The notes below the pieces were generated by a model. That model ran no database searches. It was not told the DNA's origin and saw nothing but the letters and a program-made list of their open reading frames with translations. DNA of 64,000 nucleotides from Chloroflexota bacterium. Lineage in GTDB: Bacteria > Chloroflexota > Anaerolineae > Anaerolineales > Anaerolineaceae. Position numbers and translations under genes: made by a program. This document shows positions 44,856 to 53,980 of the stretch, in pieces; positions within the stretch are counted from its first letter, which is position 1; each line of letters starts with the position of its first letter. The stretch is from assembly GCA_021372725.1 (NCBI GenBank), contig JAJFTV010000140.1, positions 1 through 64,000 on the forward strand. Reading direction: 5' to 3'.

Positions 44856-47327
44856 TTATTCTCTGGTGAATGCCGGTGTGACGATACCCGTTTCGTTCTT
44901 CCAGAATGGCGCCCAGGCCAGGGTGAACACCTGCACCTGGATATCCGTCTTGTGTGGATTAACCGCCACCGACGCAAGCTCTTCGGCAGCCGGATCGATT
45001 TTTGCTGCCTGTTTCTCCAGCTCGGTGTCGAACCCGACTTTGAGATCTTCCAGTTGCTTTTGGTAGGTTTCCAGAGTTTCCCTGGCACGTGCCACATCCT
45101 GCTGGGCAGTGGACGTTCGGCCGGCACCCCTGGCCGCAGTGGCCACCTTGCCCAGATTGCTTTTGCTGGCGATCTTCCGGCCGGTGAAGGCGCCCAGAAT
45201 GGTGGATCCCAGTGAGATGGCAGTCTGGAAACCGGCCTGCTTGGCCTGGTCTTTCTCCCGATCCACCGCCTGTTCAGCCTTGCGGATGCGTTCTTCCAGG
45301 GTGGCAATCTTGGTGGCGTACTTTTTCTGCAGTTTCTCCGCCGCTTCATCCCGCATTTCACGGGTGGACTGCTGCAAGCGGATGCGAAAATCGCGCTCGG
45401 TCTCATCAGGTTTGGAGATGATACCGGTGCCGGGGCTTTGCAGCAGCTCAAGCTTTTGGGTGGTGTAGATCCAGTCTGCAAACCCTTTACTCCAGGAAGC
45501 ATAACTTTTGCTTTTTACTCCATCGGAAGGCAAGGCGTGAAACATGGCTTTTTCTTCGGGCGATTTCTCCAAATCACCCGGTTCAATATCGGTCGCGGTG
45601 GTCTGATCCCAATTCACAACCACTATCTCGTCGGTGATGGGCGTCAGGCAGAAAAGATCCTTCTGTTCATCCAACTGGAGTTTGGTATTGACAAACCTGA
45701 CCCGCGCTGAGCCGTACAGGTAGGGCATGTAGATCAGGCTGTCTCCGGAGCTGGCCCGTTTTTGCAGCGGCAGATAGCAGGTGGAGATTTCCGGGGGCAG
45801 CGCAGGCGGCCCGCCGGCAGCGGCTGTTACGGCGACGGCTCCGGTCACCGCCGCAACGCCGGCAGCCATTGCTGCCTGACCCGATCCACCGGCTCGTTGT
45901 GATGCATATTGGTCGCGAATGGGGTCGGTCAGTTTTTTGATATGATCGCGGGTCAACGGGCCGCGCAGATACGACATGGCCCAGCGGGTTTGAAATACCT
46001 CCGGCACATCCTCATGGGTGTTGTTCATCAGGAATACGCGGCTGCCGAGACCGGATATGATGGTCTCCATTTGCTGCCGATTAAATACCATCCCCGATGC
46101 AGCCGTGGCCCCTTCGAGGCCGTCCAGCAGGCGTACTTTATCGCGTTCAGTTTGCAGCCGGCCGATGAACCAGGTACCCGTGTTGGAAAGCGCCTTGTAA
46201 TCGATGTCCACCGGGTTTTGAGTGGCCAGCACAAGCCCCAAACCGAATGCGCGGGCTTGTTTTAACAGAGTCAGTAATGGCAGCTTGGATGGCGGATTGG
46301 CAATGGGCGGAAGATAACCAAAGATCTCATCCATGTACAGGATGGCTCGCAGGCTGGTGGTGCCGGATTGGGTTCTAACCCATCCCAGTACCTGGTTGAG
46401 AAGCATGGATACAAAGAACATGCGCTCCTCGTCGCTCAAATGTCCGATGGAGAAAATGGCGATTTTGGGCTTGCCCTGCGGAGTGTACAAGATTTGATTA
46501 ATGTCCAGCGGCTCCCCTTCCAGCCAGGCGCTGAAACCCGGCGACGCCAGCAGATTGTTCAATGCCAATACCAGCGAGAAACGATCTTTGGATGGGTAGA
46601 AGGTTTCGAGATCGAGCACGCCAATCTTTTTGACTGGCGGTGTCTGCACCTGCCGGATCAGGCTGGCCAGATCGAGGTCCTCCCCCTTGCGCCAGGTTTG
46701 ATCCAGGATGGTGGAAAGCAGAATGTGCTCGCGGCTTTGAATGGGATCCACCTGAATCCCCACCAGAGCCAGCAGGCTGGAAACGGTTGAGCTGATGCGG
46801 CTGGCAAATGCTTCACGATCTTCCATCACTTGCGGCTCGGGGGCGGCGAACGATTTAAGGATGGAAACCGGGATACCGGAGTTGCTGCCGGGCGTATAGA
46901 TGACAAAATCAACCGCATTGCGTAGTTTTTGAATGCGTGCCCCATCCTGTCCCCACGAGGCAAGCCCTTTGCTCCATGTCTCGGCCTGTTTTTGGGCATA
47001 TTCTTCAGGAGTCATGTTTTTCTGGCGGGCTTCGTCCTGGTTAATCCAGGGTAAAAAATCCTCACCGCGCAAATTGGGGAAAGTCAACAGCAGGTTTCCC
47101 AGGTCACCCTTGGGATCGATGATGATGGAGGGAATGTTGTCAATCGCTGCCTCTTCGATCAATGAAATACACAGTCCGGTTTTTCCGCTTCCGGTCATAC
47201 CAACGCAGACAGCATGGGTCAGGAGGTCTTTTGAATCATAGAGCAGAAGCCCGTCCTTGAGTTGAGCGTTCTTCAGGTCATATTCCTTGCCCAGATAAAA
47301 AACTCCAAGTTTTTCAAAATCTTCCAT
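44856..47327 (-). CDS. HerA-like ATP-binding protein with C-terminal coiled coil
   Basis: 823 residues. Walker A GMTGSGKTG (about 43-51), Walker B LYMDEIFG (near 330) and VLATQNPVDIDYKALS form the HerA/FtsK-type motor. After residue about 500 comes an Ala/Gly-rich segment, then a beta region, a coiled coil (about 640-700), and a hydrophobic ISLGSTILGAFTG stretch that may touch the membrane. The N-terminus lacks the HAS barrel of the 568-residue HerA, so this is a separate family. Role unknown; no nuclease gene adjoins it. Confidence 0.82.
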   Translation of the reverse strand: MEDFEKLGVFYLGKEYDLKNAQLKDGLLLYDSKDLLTHAVCVGMTGSGKTGLCISLIEEAAIDNIPSIIIDPKGDLGNLLLTFPNLRGEDFLPWINQDEARQKNMTPEEYAQKQAETWSKGLASWGQDGARIQKLRNAVDFVIYTPGSNSGIPVSILKSFAAPEPQVMEDREAFASRISSTVSSLLALVGIQVDPIQSREHILLSTILDQTWRKGEDLDLASLIRQVQTPPVKKIGVLDLETFYPSKDRFSLVLALNNLLASPGFSAWLEGEPLDINQILYTPQGKPKIAIFSIGHLSDEERMFFVSMLLNQVLGWVRTQSGTTSLRAILYMDEIFGYLPPIANPPSKLPLLTLLKQARAFGLGLVLATQNPVDIDYKALSNTGTWFIGRLQTERDKVRLLDGLEGATAASGMVFNRQQMETIISGLGSRVFLMNNTHEDVPEVFQTRWAMSYLRGPLTRDHIKKLTDPIRDQYASQRAGGSGQAAMAAGVAAVTGAVAVTAAAGGPPALPPEISTCYLPLQKRASSGDSLIYMPYLYGSARVRFVNTKLQLDEQKDLFCLTPITDEIVVVNWDQTTATDIEPGDLEKSPEEKAMFHALPSDGVKSKSYASWSKGFADWIYTTQKLELLQSPGTGIISKPDETERDFRIRLQQSTREMRDEAAEKLQKKYATKIATLEERIRKAEQAVDREKDQAKQAGFQTAISLGSTILGAFTGRKIASKSNLGKVATAARGAGRTSTAQQDVARARETLETYQKQLEDLKVGFDTELEKQAAKIDPAAEELASVAVNPHKTDIQVQVFTLAWAPFWKNETGIVTPAFTRE

Positions 47328-47342
47328 CCTGATATCCTCCCT

Positions 47343-47510
47343 TTATGACAAGTATTTGATATAGCTGCGGTGAGCTTTGTGGAAAACGATTTTTAGATGT
47401 TCATGTTCAGACAGTCTTAAGTAATCGCCTTCATCAATTTGAAACGGTTCGGCATATTTATAACCGGATGGTTTGCCTGTGTTGTACATCTCGAAAATAC
47501 GAATTCTCAT
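47343..47510 (-). CDS. Short hypothetical protein
   Basis: 55 residues, starting MRIRIFEMYN and ending SYIKYLS, basic at both ends. It lies 15 bases upstream of the HerA-like gene on the same strand, with GGA as a weak ribosome-binding site. Not recognised. The arrangement suggests a short gene co-transcribed with the ATPase, but chance cannot be excluded at this length. Confidence 0.4.
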   Translation of the reverse strand: MRIRIFEMYNTGKPSGYKYAEPFQIDEGDYLRLSEHEHLKIVFHKAHRSYIKYLS

Positions 47511-47629
47511 ATCATTCCGGGCGTTAATAAATGATAGCTTTACCCAATTATATTGTATAGCAGGGGAAAAGAGAAAATTGCGAATTTATTTCATTATAGC
47601 ATTTCCATCAACCATTTATACGAATTAAC

Positions 47630-47658
47630 TTGATAAAATGTATCATTATCAGTATTAT
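47630..47658 (+). promoter_or_regulatory. sigma-70-like promoter for first pentapeptide gene
   Basis: TTGATA at 47630-47635 and TATTAT at 47653-47658 with a 17-base spacer in an AT-rich stretch, 52 bases before the ATG at 47710. Confidence 0.6.
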
Positions 47659-47709
47659 TAATTCAATCTTTTGTGTGCAATTCTGTCATTTTTTTATAAA
47701 GGAGCCAGT

Positions 47710-48123
47710 ATGGAGCGGGTTACACAAGTTCAACTGGTGGATTTGATCAATCGGCCAGGGCCGTTATGGCTCGTAGGGCTCGATTTTTCGGGTCTTAGCT
47801 TCCGTAATGCAGTTGTAAAATTGGCCGATTTTTCAGGCTCAAAATTAAACAACACAGATTTACGAAATGCCGAAATGAATGGAGCGGTTCTAAGTGGTGT
47901 GGATCTGAGTGGTGCAGATATGTCCAACGCAAAGTTGTTGTATGCAAAGATGCATCATGCGAATTTGGAAGGCACCAGTTTACAAGGTGCGGTGCTAATC
48001 GGAGCAATTCTGGTAGGTGCCAATCTGAAAAACGCCAACTTAAAAGGAGCAAATCTTCAAGATGCCAACCTGGAAGGAGCAGTTTTTGAAAATACCATTC
48101 TTCCCAATGGTTTGATCCGCTAG
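47710..48123 (+). CDS. Pentapeptide-repeat protein
   Basis: 137 residues from the ATG at 47710, preceded by AAAGGAG. From about residue 30 the protein is A(N/D)Lxx-type repeats (ADFSG, ADMSN, ANLEG, ANLKN, ANLKG) that fold into a right-handed square beta-helix. The N-terminal cap QLVDLINRPGPLWLVG is shared with the next gene, so the two are recent paralogues. Some family members mimic DNA and shield gyrase; there is no direct evidence here. Confidence 0.88.
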   Translation: MERVTQVQLVDLINRPGPLWLVGLDFSGLSFRNAVVKLADFSGSKLNNTDLRNAEMNGAVLSGVDLSGADMSNAKLLYAKMHHANLEGTSLQGAVLIGAILVGANLKNANLKGANLQDANLEGAVFENTILPNGLIR

Positions 48124-48174
48124 TGTTCTGTCGAATATCCATGAGGAATTTGAAAATAACCGGAACAGAACACT
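48122..48174. repeat. inverted repeat after first pentapeptide gene
   Basis: AGTGTTCTGT at 48122-48131 pairs with ACAGAACACT at 48165-48174 (10 bp, 33-base interior). The left arm overlaps the stop codon, and TTTAAGTTTTG follows, so it may terminate the first gene. Confidence 0.55.
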
Positions 48175-48179
48175 TTAAG

Positions 48180-48233
48180 TTTTGTCAAACATTCAATGAG
48201 TAGGGCCCAATTGCAGGTTTATGTTTGACAAAA
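48180..48233. repeat. 13-bp inverted repeat overlapping a -35 box
   Basis: TTTTGTCAAACAT at 48180-48192 and ATGTTTGACAAAA at 48221-48233 are perfect complements 28 bases apart. The right arm contains TTGACA (48225-48230), a consensus -35 element for the second pentapeptide gene, with AT-rich TTTAATTATT downstream as a loose -10 region. A regulator-binding or looped operator is possible. Confidence 0.55.
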
Positions 48234-48293
48234 TACTGGGATGGTTTAATTATTGCATCGATAATAAACAACCGTATCAGGAGTAAATGAAAA

Positions 48294-48782
48294 ATGGAAA
48301 TTACCCGATTCCAATTGTATGACTTGATGAACCGTCCTGGACCGCTTTGGCTTGTAGGTGCTGATTTGGAAGGTGTTGACCTGCAGCGGGCCAATCTGCG
48401 CGGCGCGAATTTGAACCGCACCAACCTGAGCAATGCCCAACTTCACCAGGTAAATCTGGAAGGATCCGATTTGCGTGATGCTGTTATGAAAAAAGCTAAT
48501 TTGCGGAGCGCAATCCTGCGCGGCGCCAATATGCTGGGCGCTGATTTGCAGGAAGCTGAATTATATCTTGCCGATGTGGTGGGGTCTGTCTTACGCGAAG
48601 CAAATCTATCGAAAGCCAATCTCGAAAATGCCAATTTGCAGCACTCAATCCTTGAAGGCGCAGACCTGCGCGGTGCAAATCTGCGAAATGCCAATTTGCG
48701 TGATGCTGTAATCCAGGATGCTAATTTTGAAGGCGCTATTCTTACCGGTGCGGTAATGCCTGACGGTACGCAGCACAGTTAG
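48294..48782 (+). CDS. Pentapeptide-repeat protein (paralogue)
   Basis: 162 residues. The cap QLYDLMNRPGPLWLVGADLEG matches that of the preceding gene, then about 24 pentapeptide units (ANLRG, ANLNR, TNLSN, ADLQE, ANLEN, ADLRG) build a beta-helix longer than its neighbour's. No transmembrane or enzymatic feature. Tandem duplication with divergence of repeat number is evident. Separate promoter-like elements precede it. Confidence 0.9.
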   Translation: MEITRFQLYDLMNRPGPLWLVGADLEGVDLQRANLRGANLNRTNLSNAQLHQVNLEGSDLRDAVMKKANLRSAILRGANMLGADLQEAELYLADVVGSVLREANLSKANLENANLQHSILEGADLRGANLRNANLRDAVIQDANFEGAILTGAVMPDGTQHS

Positions 48783-49124
48783 TTTTGTCACCCTGGCTGT
48801 TACAAGATTAGCCATTGTTGCCTGCGGTAAGGATTGAAGGCGTATATCTGCATACCGCTGGCGGATGCTGTTATCCGGCTTCACATCAGGAATTGACATT
48901 GCCCATGTTGACCATCATCCACGCGTGCTTTCGATAGCCATCGAACCGATGAAACAACTCCTGTTTTCCATTATGCACAAATCGATATCTGAGACAATAG
49001 GCACTGTTATTAATCGGATCGATTCTGTATAATGATTCTAATGTTAAAAGAATGATCTGCGAGCATGTTACCTGAAATATTGTTCTTTATAATGGGATCA
49101 TGATTGATAAAGGGGAGGAAAAGA
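48783..49124. other. intergenic stretch without a gene
   Basis: 342 bases. I find no coding frame of note. TATAAT boxes occur at 49028-49033 and 49088-49093; the second sits 31 bases ahead of the next start, but no good -35 box is at the right distance. The strong AGGGGAGG ribosome-binding site lies at its end. Confidence 0.5.
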
Positions 49125-49865
49125 GTGGCCGCAAAAAAACTTGCCCAATATTCATCATCACAAAAATCAAAGATGTTTGAACAATTCAAGACGATGCTGA
49201 AAACAATCAGGCCGTTGTTGGAAGAGAAATACGGCGTTGAAGAAAAATCTATGTTTCAACAGCACGCTTTGACCGATTTTCACGACCGGATTGTCCCGAA
49301 TATCCCCTTTATTGGAGGGCGGGCCAATCCATACACAACTTACCTCGAACAAACTGCGATGGCTCTGGCGTTGTACCATACTGTCCAGGAATGGGGCGGC
49401 GGTCTGGAGCAAGCCGGAGAATTGATTTATAAAGGCATGCTCCTGGTGGCTTCCAAATATCCCAAACCATTGTTACATATTTATGGCATGTGGGCCAATT
49501 CAAAATTTCAATATCCCCGTATGCGTAGGGAGGCCCGTATTTCACAAAGGCGTGAATATGCAGCAGACTGGGTTTATGATTTTATTGAGGGGGAAGGCCA
49601 GGAGTTCGATTACGGGATTGATATGCATGAATGTGGCATTTTGAAATTCCTCACAGATCAGGGAGCTGAGGAACTTTTACCCTATTTATGTGCGGTTGAT
49701 TACATCACATATCATGCAATGGGAATAGAGCTGCAACGAAACGAGACACTGGCAGTGGGTTGCGCGCGCTGCAATTTCCGTTTTATTGTCTCAGGAAATC
49801 CTTTGAACCCATCCTGGCCGCCGGTATTTCCTGAAAGAGAAAACCGGCCATCTATTCCTGATTAA
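49125..49865 (+). CDS. L-2-amino-thiazoline-4-carboxylic acid hydrolase-like protein
   Basis: 246 residues from the GTG at 49125, which has GGGGAGG six bases upstream; a TTG at 49104 is less likely. The C-terminal pattern MHECGILKFL, LPYLCAVDYITYH and RNETLAVGCARCNFRF carries the conserved cysteines and Asp of the ATC-hydrolase family, which opens a thiazoline ring in the cysteine pathway of Pseudomonas. The true substrate is unknown in most genomes. A shorter relative lies at 62791-63321. Confidence 0.75.
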   Translation: MAAKKLAQYSSSQKSKMFEQFKTMLKTIRPLLEEKYGVEEKSMFQQHALTDFHDRIVPNIPFIGGRANPYTTYLEQTAMALALYHTVQEWGGGLEQAGELIYKGMLLVASKYPKPLLHIYGMWANSKFQYPRMRREARISQRREYAADWVYDFIEGEGQEFDYGIDMHECGILKFLTDQGAEELLPYLCAVDYITYHAMGIELQRNETLAVGCARCNFRFIVSGNPLNPSWPPVFPERENRPSIPD

Positions 49866-52372
49866 AGACCCTGCGTCGATGTATCGTCCATCTGAACATC
49901 CAGTTTGCCCTGGTAGTACAAATCGACAACTTCCAAAAATGCCTCTGTCACCAGTGGATCGAACTGGCTTCCGGTGCAGCGCTTAATTTCTTCAATCGCT
50001 TCTTCGTGGGTGCGTGCTTTACGGTACACCCGCTCATCCGTGATGGCTCCATACGAATCGGCAATTGCCAGGATCCTGGCACCCAGTGGAATGGCATCTC
50101 CCTTCAGGTGGGCAGGGTAGCCGTTGCCGTCATATCTTTCATGATGAGCGCGTACGATGGGAGCAACATTTTGAAGACGTTTAACAGGCGCCAGAATGTT
50201 GGCACCGATTTCAGGGTGTTTTTTAATCTGCATCCATTCTTCATCAGTGAGCTTGCCAGGTTTACGCAGTATTTCATCAGGAATCCCGATTTTTCCGATA
50301 TCATGCAGGCGCATGGCCCAGTTAATGGCCTTAATCTCATCTGGTGAACAGCCAAGTTTTCTTGCTGTGCAAGTAGCCAGTATTATCAGGCGCTTGCTGT
50401 GATCACTGGTATAACTGTCACGGGCATCAATGGCGTTGGCAAGTGCAATGACGGTCTGAAAGAAGCTCTCTTCCAATTGATCGTGCAGCCTGGCACGTTG
50501 AATGGCGCTTGAGGCTTGATCAGCAATAGATGCCGCCAGCCGAAGTTTATCTACATCAAAAGGTTCACGGTTGGCGTGCCGTCTTTCACCAAGAACGAGA
50601 ATGCCGATAGGCGTTTCGCCAATTCGTAACGGGCAGATACACAAACTGTGCACATGTTCCAGATACAGAGCGTTGCTCTCTTCCGGTGTCAAGTTGGATT
50701 TGTGGGCTTCCAGCACCACCGGAGATTTGCTGTCAAGCACTTTTTCATAATAAGGATACAGGATGCTGGGATCTTTTTCTCCCAACCGCAGATCGTAATC
50801 CAGACCGGCTACCGGTTGAATGGCTCTGCATGTGTAAGACCACTCATCGTCCCTGATCAGGATCCTTGCAAAGGTTACATGGATGCTCTCCAGGACGTGT
50901 TCTACTACCCTGTCAAGAACAGTATGTATGTCATCTGTAGCCACCAATTCACTGGATAGAGTGTACAGGGAATCCATTTCTTTGCGGCGGGTTTGCTCCA
51001 CTTTGTACAGGCGGGCATTTTCGATGGCGATGGCCGTCTGATTTGCCAGGGCGATTACAGTTTCCTGGTCATCCTGTGAATAGGGTTGTTCAGATTTTTT
51101 CTCTCCGACTGTGAGGATCCCGATCAAATTTCCTTGCACTTTAAGCGGGATGTACAATTCAGCGTTTATTCCCTTAAGAATGTCGTTTTCAGGATTGTCC
51201 GATAAAAACACATCCGGAAGAAGTCGAATATCTCGTCTTGTAATGACCTGGTTGGAGAGGTTCAAGCGCATGATCAGCGGGTGGTCTGGTTTCAGCCGGA
51301 TATTGGTATTGCTTCCCAGGTTGCGATGTGTGATCAGGCGGTAATCTTGATCAGGATTCTCTTTCAGAAAAAAAGCTGCTTTTTCAATATGGAGTGTGGA
51401 CATGAGTTCGTCCAAAATCATATTCGCCAACATATTGATCTCGAGGAAGGAAGCGGCTGAGCGGCTTACCCGCTGGAGCATAAGGTTTGAATCGTATTTT
51501 TCCCGAAAGAAAATTTTATCAACCCAGGCCTGCGCTCTGTCCCTTATCGGTTGGACAATGATCGCCGACAGGATAGCCACCAGCATGGAGGTAAATAAAA
51601 TTTCTGCACCCTTAAAATTGGCAAACACCCTGATTACAATACTGATGAAGAAAAAGTAAGTGGCACCGATAATAGTGGTCGGGATGAAGTAAATCAAGCT
51701 TTTACGGATGACAACGTCGATATCCAGCAGCTTGTGCTTGAGCACCGCATAGGCAAGCACAAGCGCTGCCAACACATTTCCGGCAATATCGATGGGATAT
51801 TTGCCCAAAGGCGTCCAGTTGATCAGCGAGGCAAGGACGATGATGGCGAGACCGAGCATCAGGTACTGCAGGCGGGCACGTTGGGTCGGATCATCACTCT
51901 GCCTGAAAGCTTTTAACAGGTCGGTCATGCTGAACGCATAGACCACATAGGCTGTGACAGCAACCAGTCCAATACCGATTGAATTAAATTCATATTGGAT
52001 TCCGCTTGCATCGACCGAAGCCCATTTGACCACCCATGGCGTAAAAATAGTGACCGGAATGGACAGTGTAAGAACCATATATACCCAAAATGCCCATTTG
52101 CGTGGTTTTGAAAGTGTGACTTGAACAAAATAGAAAACACCAATCGGCACTGTAATTACGCTGGCGGTCATCAGCCGGAACCAGGTGGTCTGGTTTTCTG
52201 CACCAATAACCACAAACAACGCCGTAACCGACCATAAAAACATAATGATCAGGTAAAACCTGAAGGCAATCTTTTCTCTAGTCTGTGGCTTGCTCAGAAT
52301 TACAATTGCAAACAGAGTGGCATATAAAACGATGGCAAAAAGCGGAATCAGGGTGCGAATACCCAATGACAT
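49862..52372 (-). CDS. HD-GYP phosphodiesterase with 7TM sensor and GAF domains
   Basis: 836 residues. A membrane region of seven or more segments (about 1-280) resembles the histidine-kinase 7TM input; two GAF domains follow (about 310-460 and 480-640); the C-terminus is HD-GYP with HDIGKIG (about 689) and HHERYDGNGYP (about 740), all metal and GYP residues intact, so hydrolysis of cyclic di-GMP or a related dinucleotide is expected. Co-directional with, and 6 bases after, the GH3-family gene. Confidence 0.9.
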   Translation of the reverse strand: MSLGIRTLIPLFAIVLYATLFAIVILSKPQTREKIAFRFYLIIMFLWSVTALFVVIGAENQTTWFRLMTASVITVPIGVFYFVQVTLSKPRKWAFWVYMVLTLSIPVTIFTPWVVKWASVDASGIQYEFNSIGIGLVAVTAYVVYAFSMTDLLKAFRQSDDPTQRARLQYLMLGLAIIVLASLINWTPLGKYPIDIAGNVLAALVLAYAVLKHKLLDIDVVIRKSLIYFIPTTIIGATYFFFISIVIRVFANFKGAEILFTSMLVAILSAIIVQPIRDRAQAWVDKIFFREKYDSNLMLQRVSRSAASFLEINMLANMILDELMSTLHIEKAAFFLKENPDQDYRLITHRNLGSNTNIRLKPDHPLIMRLNLSNQVITRRDIRLLPDVFLSDNPENDILKGINAELYIPLKVQGNLIGILTVGEKKSEQPYSQDDQETVIALANQTAIAIENARLYKVEQTRRKEMDSLYTLSSELVATDDIHTVLDRVVEHVLESIHVTFARILIRDDEWSYTCRAIQPVAGLDYDLRLGEKDPSILYPYYEKVLDSKSPVVLEAHKSNLTPEESNALYLEHVHSLCICPLRIGETPIGILVLGERRHANREPFDVDKLRLAASIADQASSAIQRARLHDQLEESFFQTVIALANAIDARDSYTSDHSKRLIILATCTARKLGCSPDEIKAINWAMRLHDIGKIGIPDEILRKPGKLTDEEWMQIKKHPEIGANILAPVKRLQNVAPIVRAHHERYDGNGYPAHLKGDAIPLGARILAIADSYGAITDERVYRKARTHEEAIEEIKRCTGSQFDPLVTEAFLEVVDLYYQGKLDVQMDDTSTQGL

Positions 52373-52378
52373 TCAGTA

Positions 52379-53980
52379 TCACTTTCTACGCGACTTTTCC
52401 AGCAATACGTTCATGATCGCATCAGAGGGTTGGATATGTGGTGGTTTTAAGTGAGCAAGATCTGCGCCAACTTTTAACTGGAAGTCTTTGTAATAAGCAA
52501 AAGAATCGCTAACGAGTTTAGTGATCTTCAAATGACCGCATCCCAACAATTCTTCCAGATCAGGGAATTCCGGTACGTTCTTGATTAACCCTTCGCGCAG
52601 TACTCTCGATAGATCATCTTCCGAGATGACACCATTTTCTTTCAGCTCAAGGTAAATGTGTAGAAATGTTTCTTCGTCATTCTCTTCTTTTCTGGCCACC
52701 CAATCCACATATCTCAATTGCGTGTATTCAAGTGATTGAGCAATTTGTACTTCTGTTATGCGCGCAATGGCGCCGATATCAATGATATCGTCTGTCCGCG
52801 AATACAGTCTGAATTGCGGTAAATTGATGCCGGCCTCCCGGTCGCTTAGATCGATCACCTCGAACAAGTCACCGATCCGGTAGCGGGTGAAAACACCTCC
52901 CAGCAGATTGGTGAAAACAAGCTCATACAAGCCATGCCGGACTTCATCGGCAAGCAATGTATGGGGTTGATAATTTCGATCCAGTTTATTCTTCAAATAT
53001 TCTTCATAGGGGATAAATTCAAGGAAATTGCTTTCGGGGTAGAAGTTCAATCCGTAATAGGTCCAGGCCATGGTTGCCATGGCACCGCCCTCGGTACAGA
53101 TGTGACCTTCCAGCGGTTTCCTGCCCCAATACCGCTCAACTTTCTCGCGATACACCCTTGTATCAGTTCCTGTGGTGATGATGCCTTTTACATCCCAAAT
53201 ATCCTTGGGTAATATGTGCCGGTTTTCGATTTTTGATTTGATCAGGCCTTTGAGCATGCGGGACAGGATTTTGGGTTTCAGGTATTTGCTGGAAAGTTTG
53301 GACTTTTTCCCGCGCTCGTACATTTCACCGACCTTGGCCAGTACGCTGGAAAGCCCAAAGAAATAATCCAACCCCAGTTCGGTGGCCATTTCAAAACCGG
53401 TATTGATGCGCTCTTCGAAGGACATTTTTTCACCCTCATCCAGCGAAGGAAGAAATTGGATGTTGGTTTGCTGCTCGGCTGAACGGCTCAGGAAACCCGA
53501 AATGAACGGCTGAGGGGCTGTTGTAAACAGTATTTTATCGTTGTCTTCCAGATTGACATCCCCCCGGAATTTACTGGAGGCAAGCAGCATCCCACCGGTG
53601 ACAGCGTTGCCAAGGAAATCATACGTTCTGCTGGATAAAGGCACCCATTTGTGACCGCTGAGGGATGTGCGGCCGGAAGTATACGCCCATCGATATTCTC
53701 CCGGAGGAAGCACATCCTCTCTTTTTTCAAGCAGAAATGGCGCGTAAACTTCGTAATTGGTAAGCGGAACATTATTGCGAAACTCCTCTACACTGCGGGG
53801 CAGGCTGCTGCCAAACAGGTGCTTGCCGATCTTGCTGTTTCCTAAAAACTGCACCTGTTCCATCAAACGGGTCCTCTGGATATGCATGTATTCTGCCAGG
53901 CTTAGGTCCAGAAACCCGCAATATTTGTTCCAAATTTCCTTCTTCTTTTCATCCATAAAAAGGTTAGATGGCTTTGTCAC
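52379..53980 (-). CDS. GH3-family acyl-acid amido synthetase-like enzyme
   Basis: 533 residues from the GTG at 53980 (AAGGAAA upstream). ANL-type adenylating enzyme of the GH3 family: YTSGRTSLSGHKWVPLS is the phosphate loop, CTEGGAMA the adenine region, and FTRYRIGDLFEVID the late hinge motif. Plant GH3 enzymes link jasmonate or auxin to amino acids; bacterial ones are little studied. It overlaps the methyltransferase gene by 17 bases and precedes the HD-GYP gene by 6, forming a three-gene run. Confidence 0.85.
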   Translation of the reverse strand: MTKPSNLFMDEKKKEIWNKYCGFLDLSLAEYMHIQRTRLMEQVQFLGNSKIGKHLFGSSLPRSVEEFRNNVPLTNYEVYAPFLLEKREDVLPPGEYRWAYTSGRTSLSGHKWVPLSSRTYDFLGNAVTGGMLLASSKFRGDVNLEDNDKILFTTAPQPFISGFLSRSAEQQTNIQFLPSLDEGEKMSFEERINTGFEMATELGLDYFFGLSSVLAKVGEMYERGKKSKLSSKYLKPKILSRMLKGLIKSKIENRHILPKDIWDVKGIITTGTDTRVYREKVERYWGRKPLEGHICTEGGAMATMAWTYYGLNFYPESNFLEFIPYEEYLKNKLDRNYQPHTLLADEVRHGLYELVFTNLLGGVFTRYRIGDLFEVIDLSDREAGINLPQFRLYSRTDDIIDIGAIARITEVQIAQSLEYTQLRYVDWVARKEENDEETFLHIYLELKENGVISEDDLSRVLREGLIKNVPEFPDLEELLGCGHLKITKLVSDSFAYYKDFQLKVGADLAHLKPPHIQPSDAIMNVLLEKSRRK

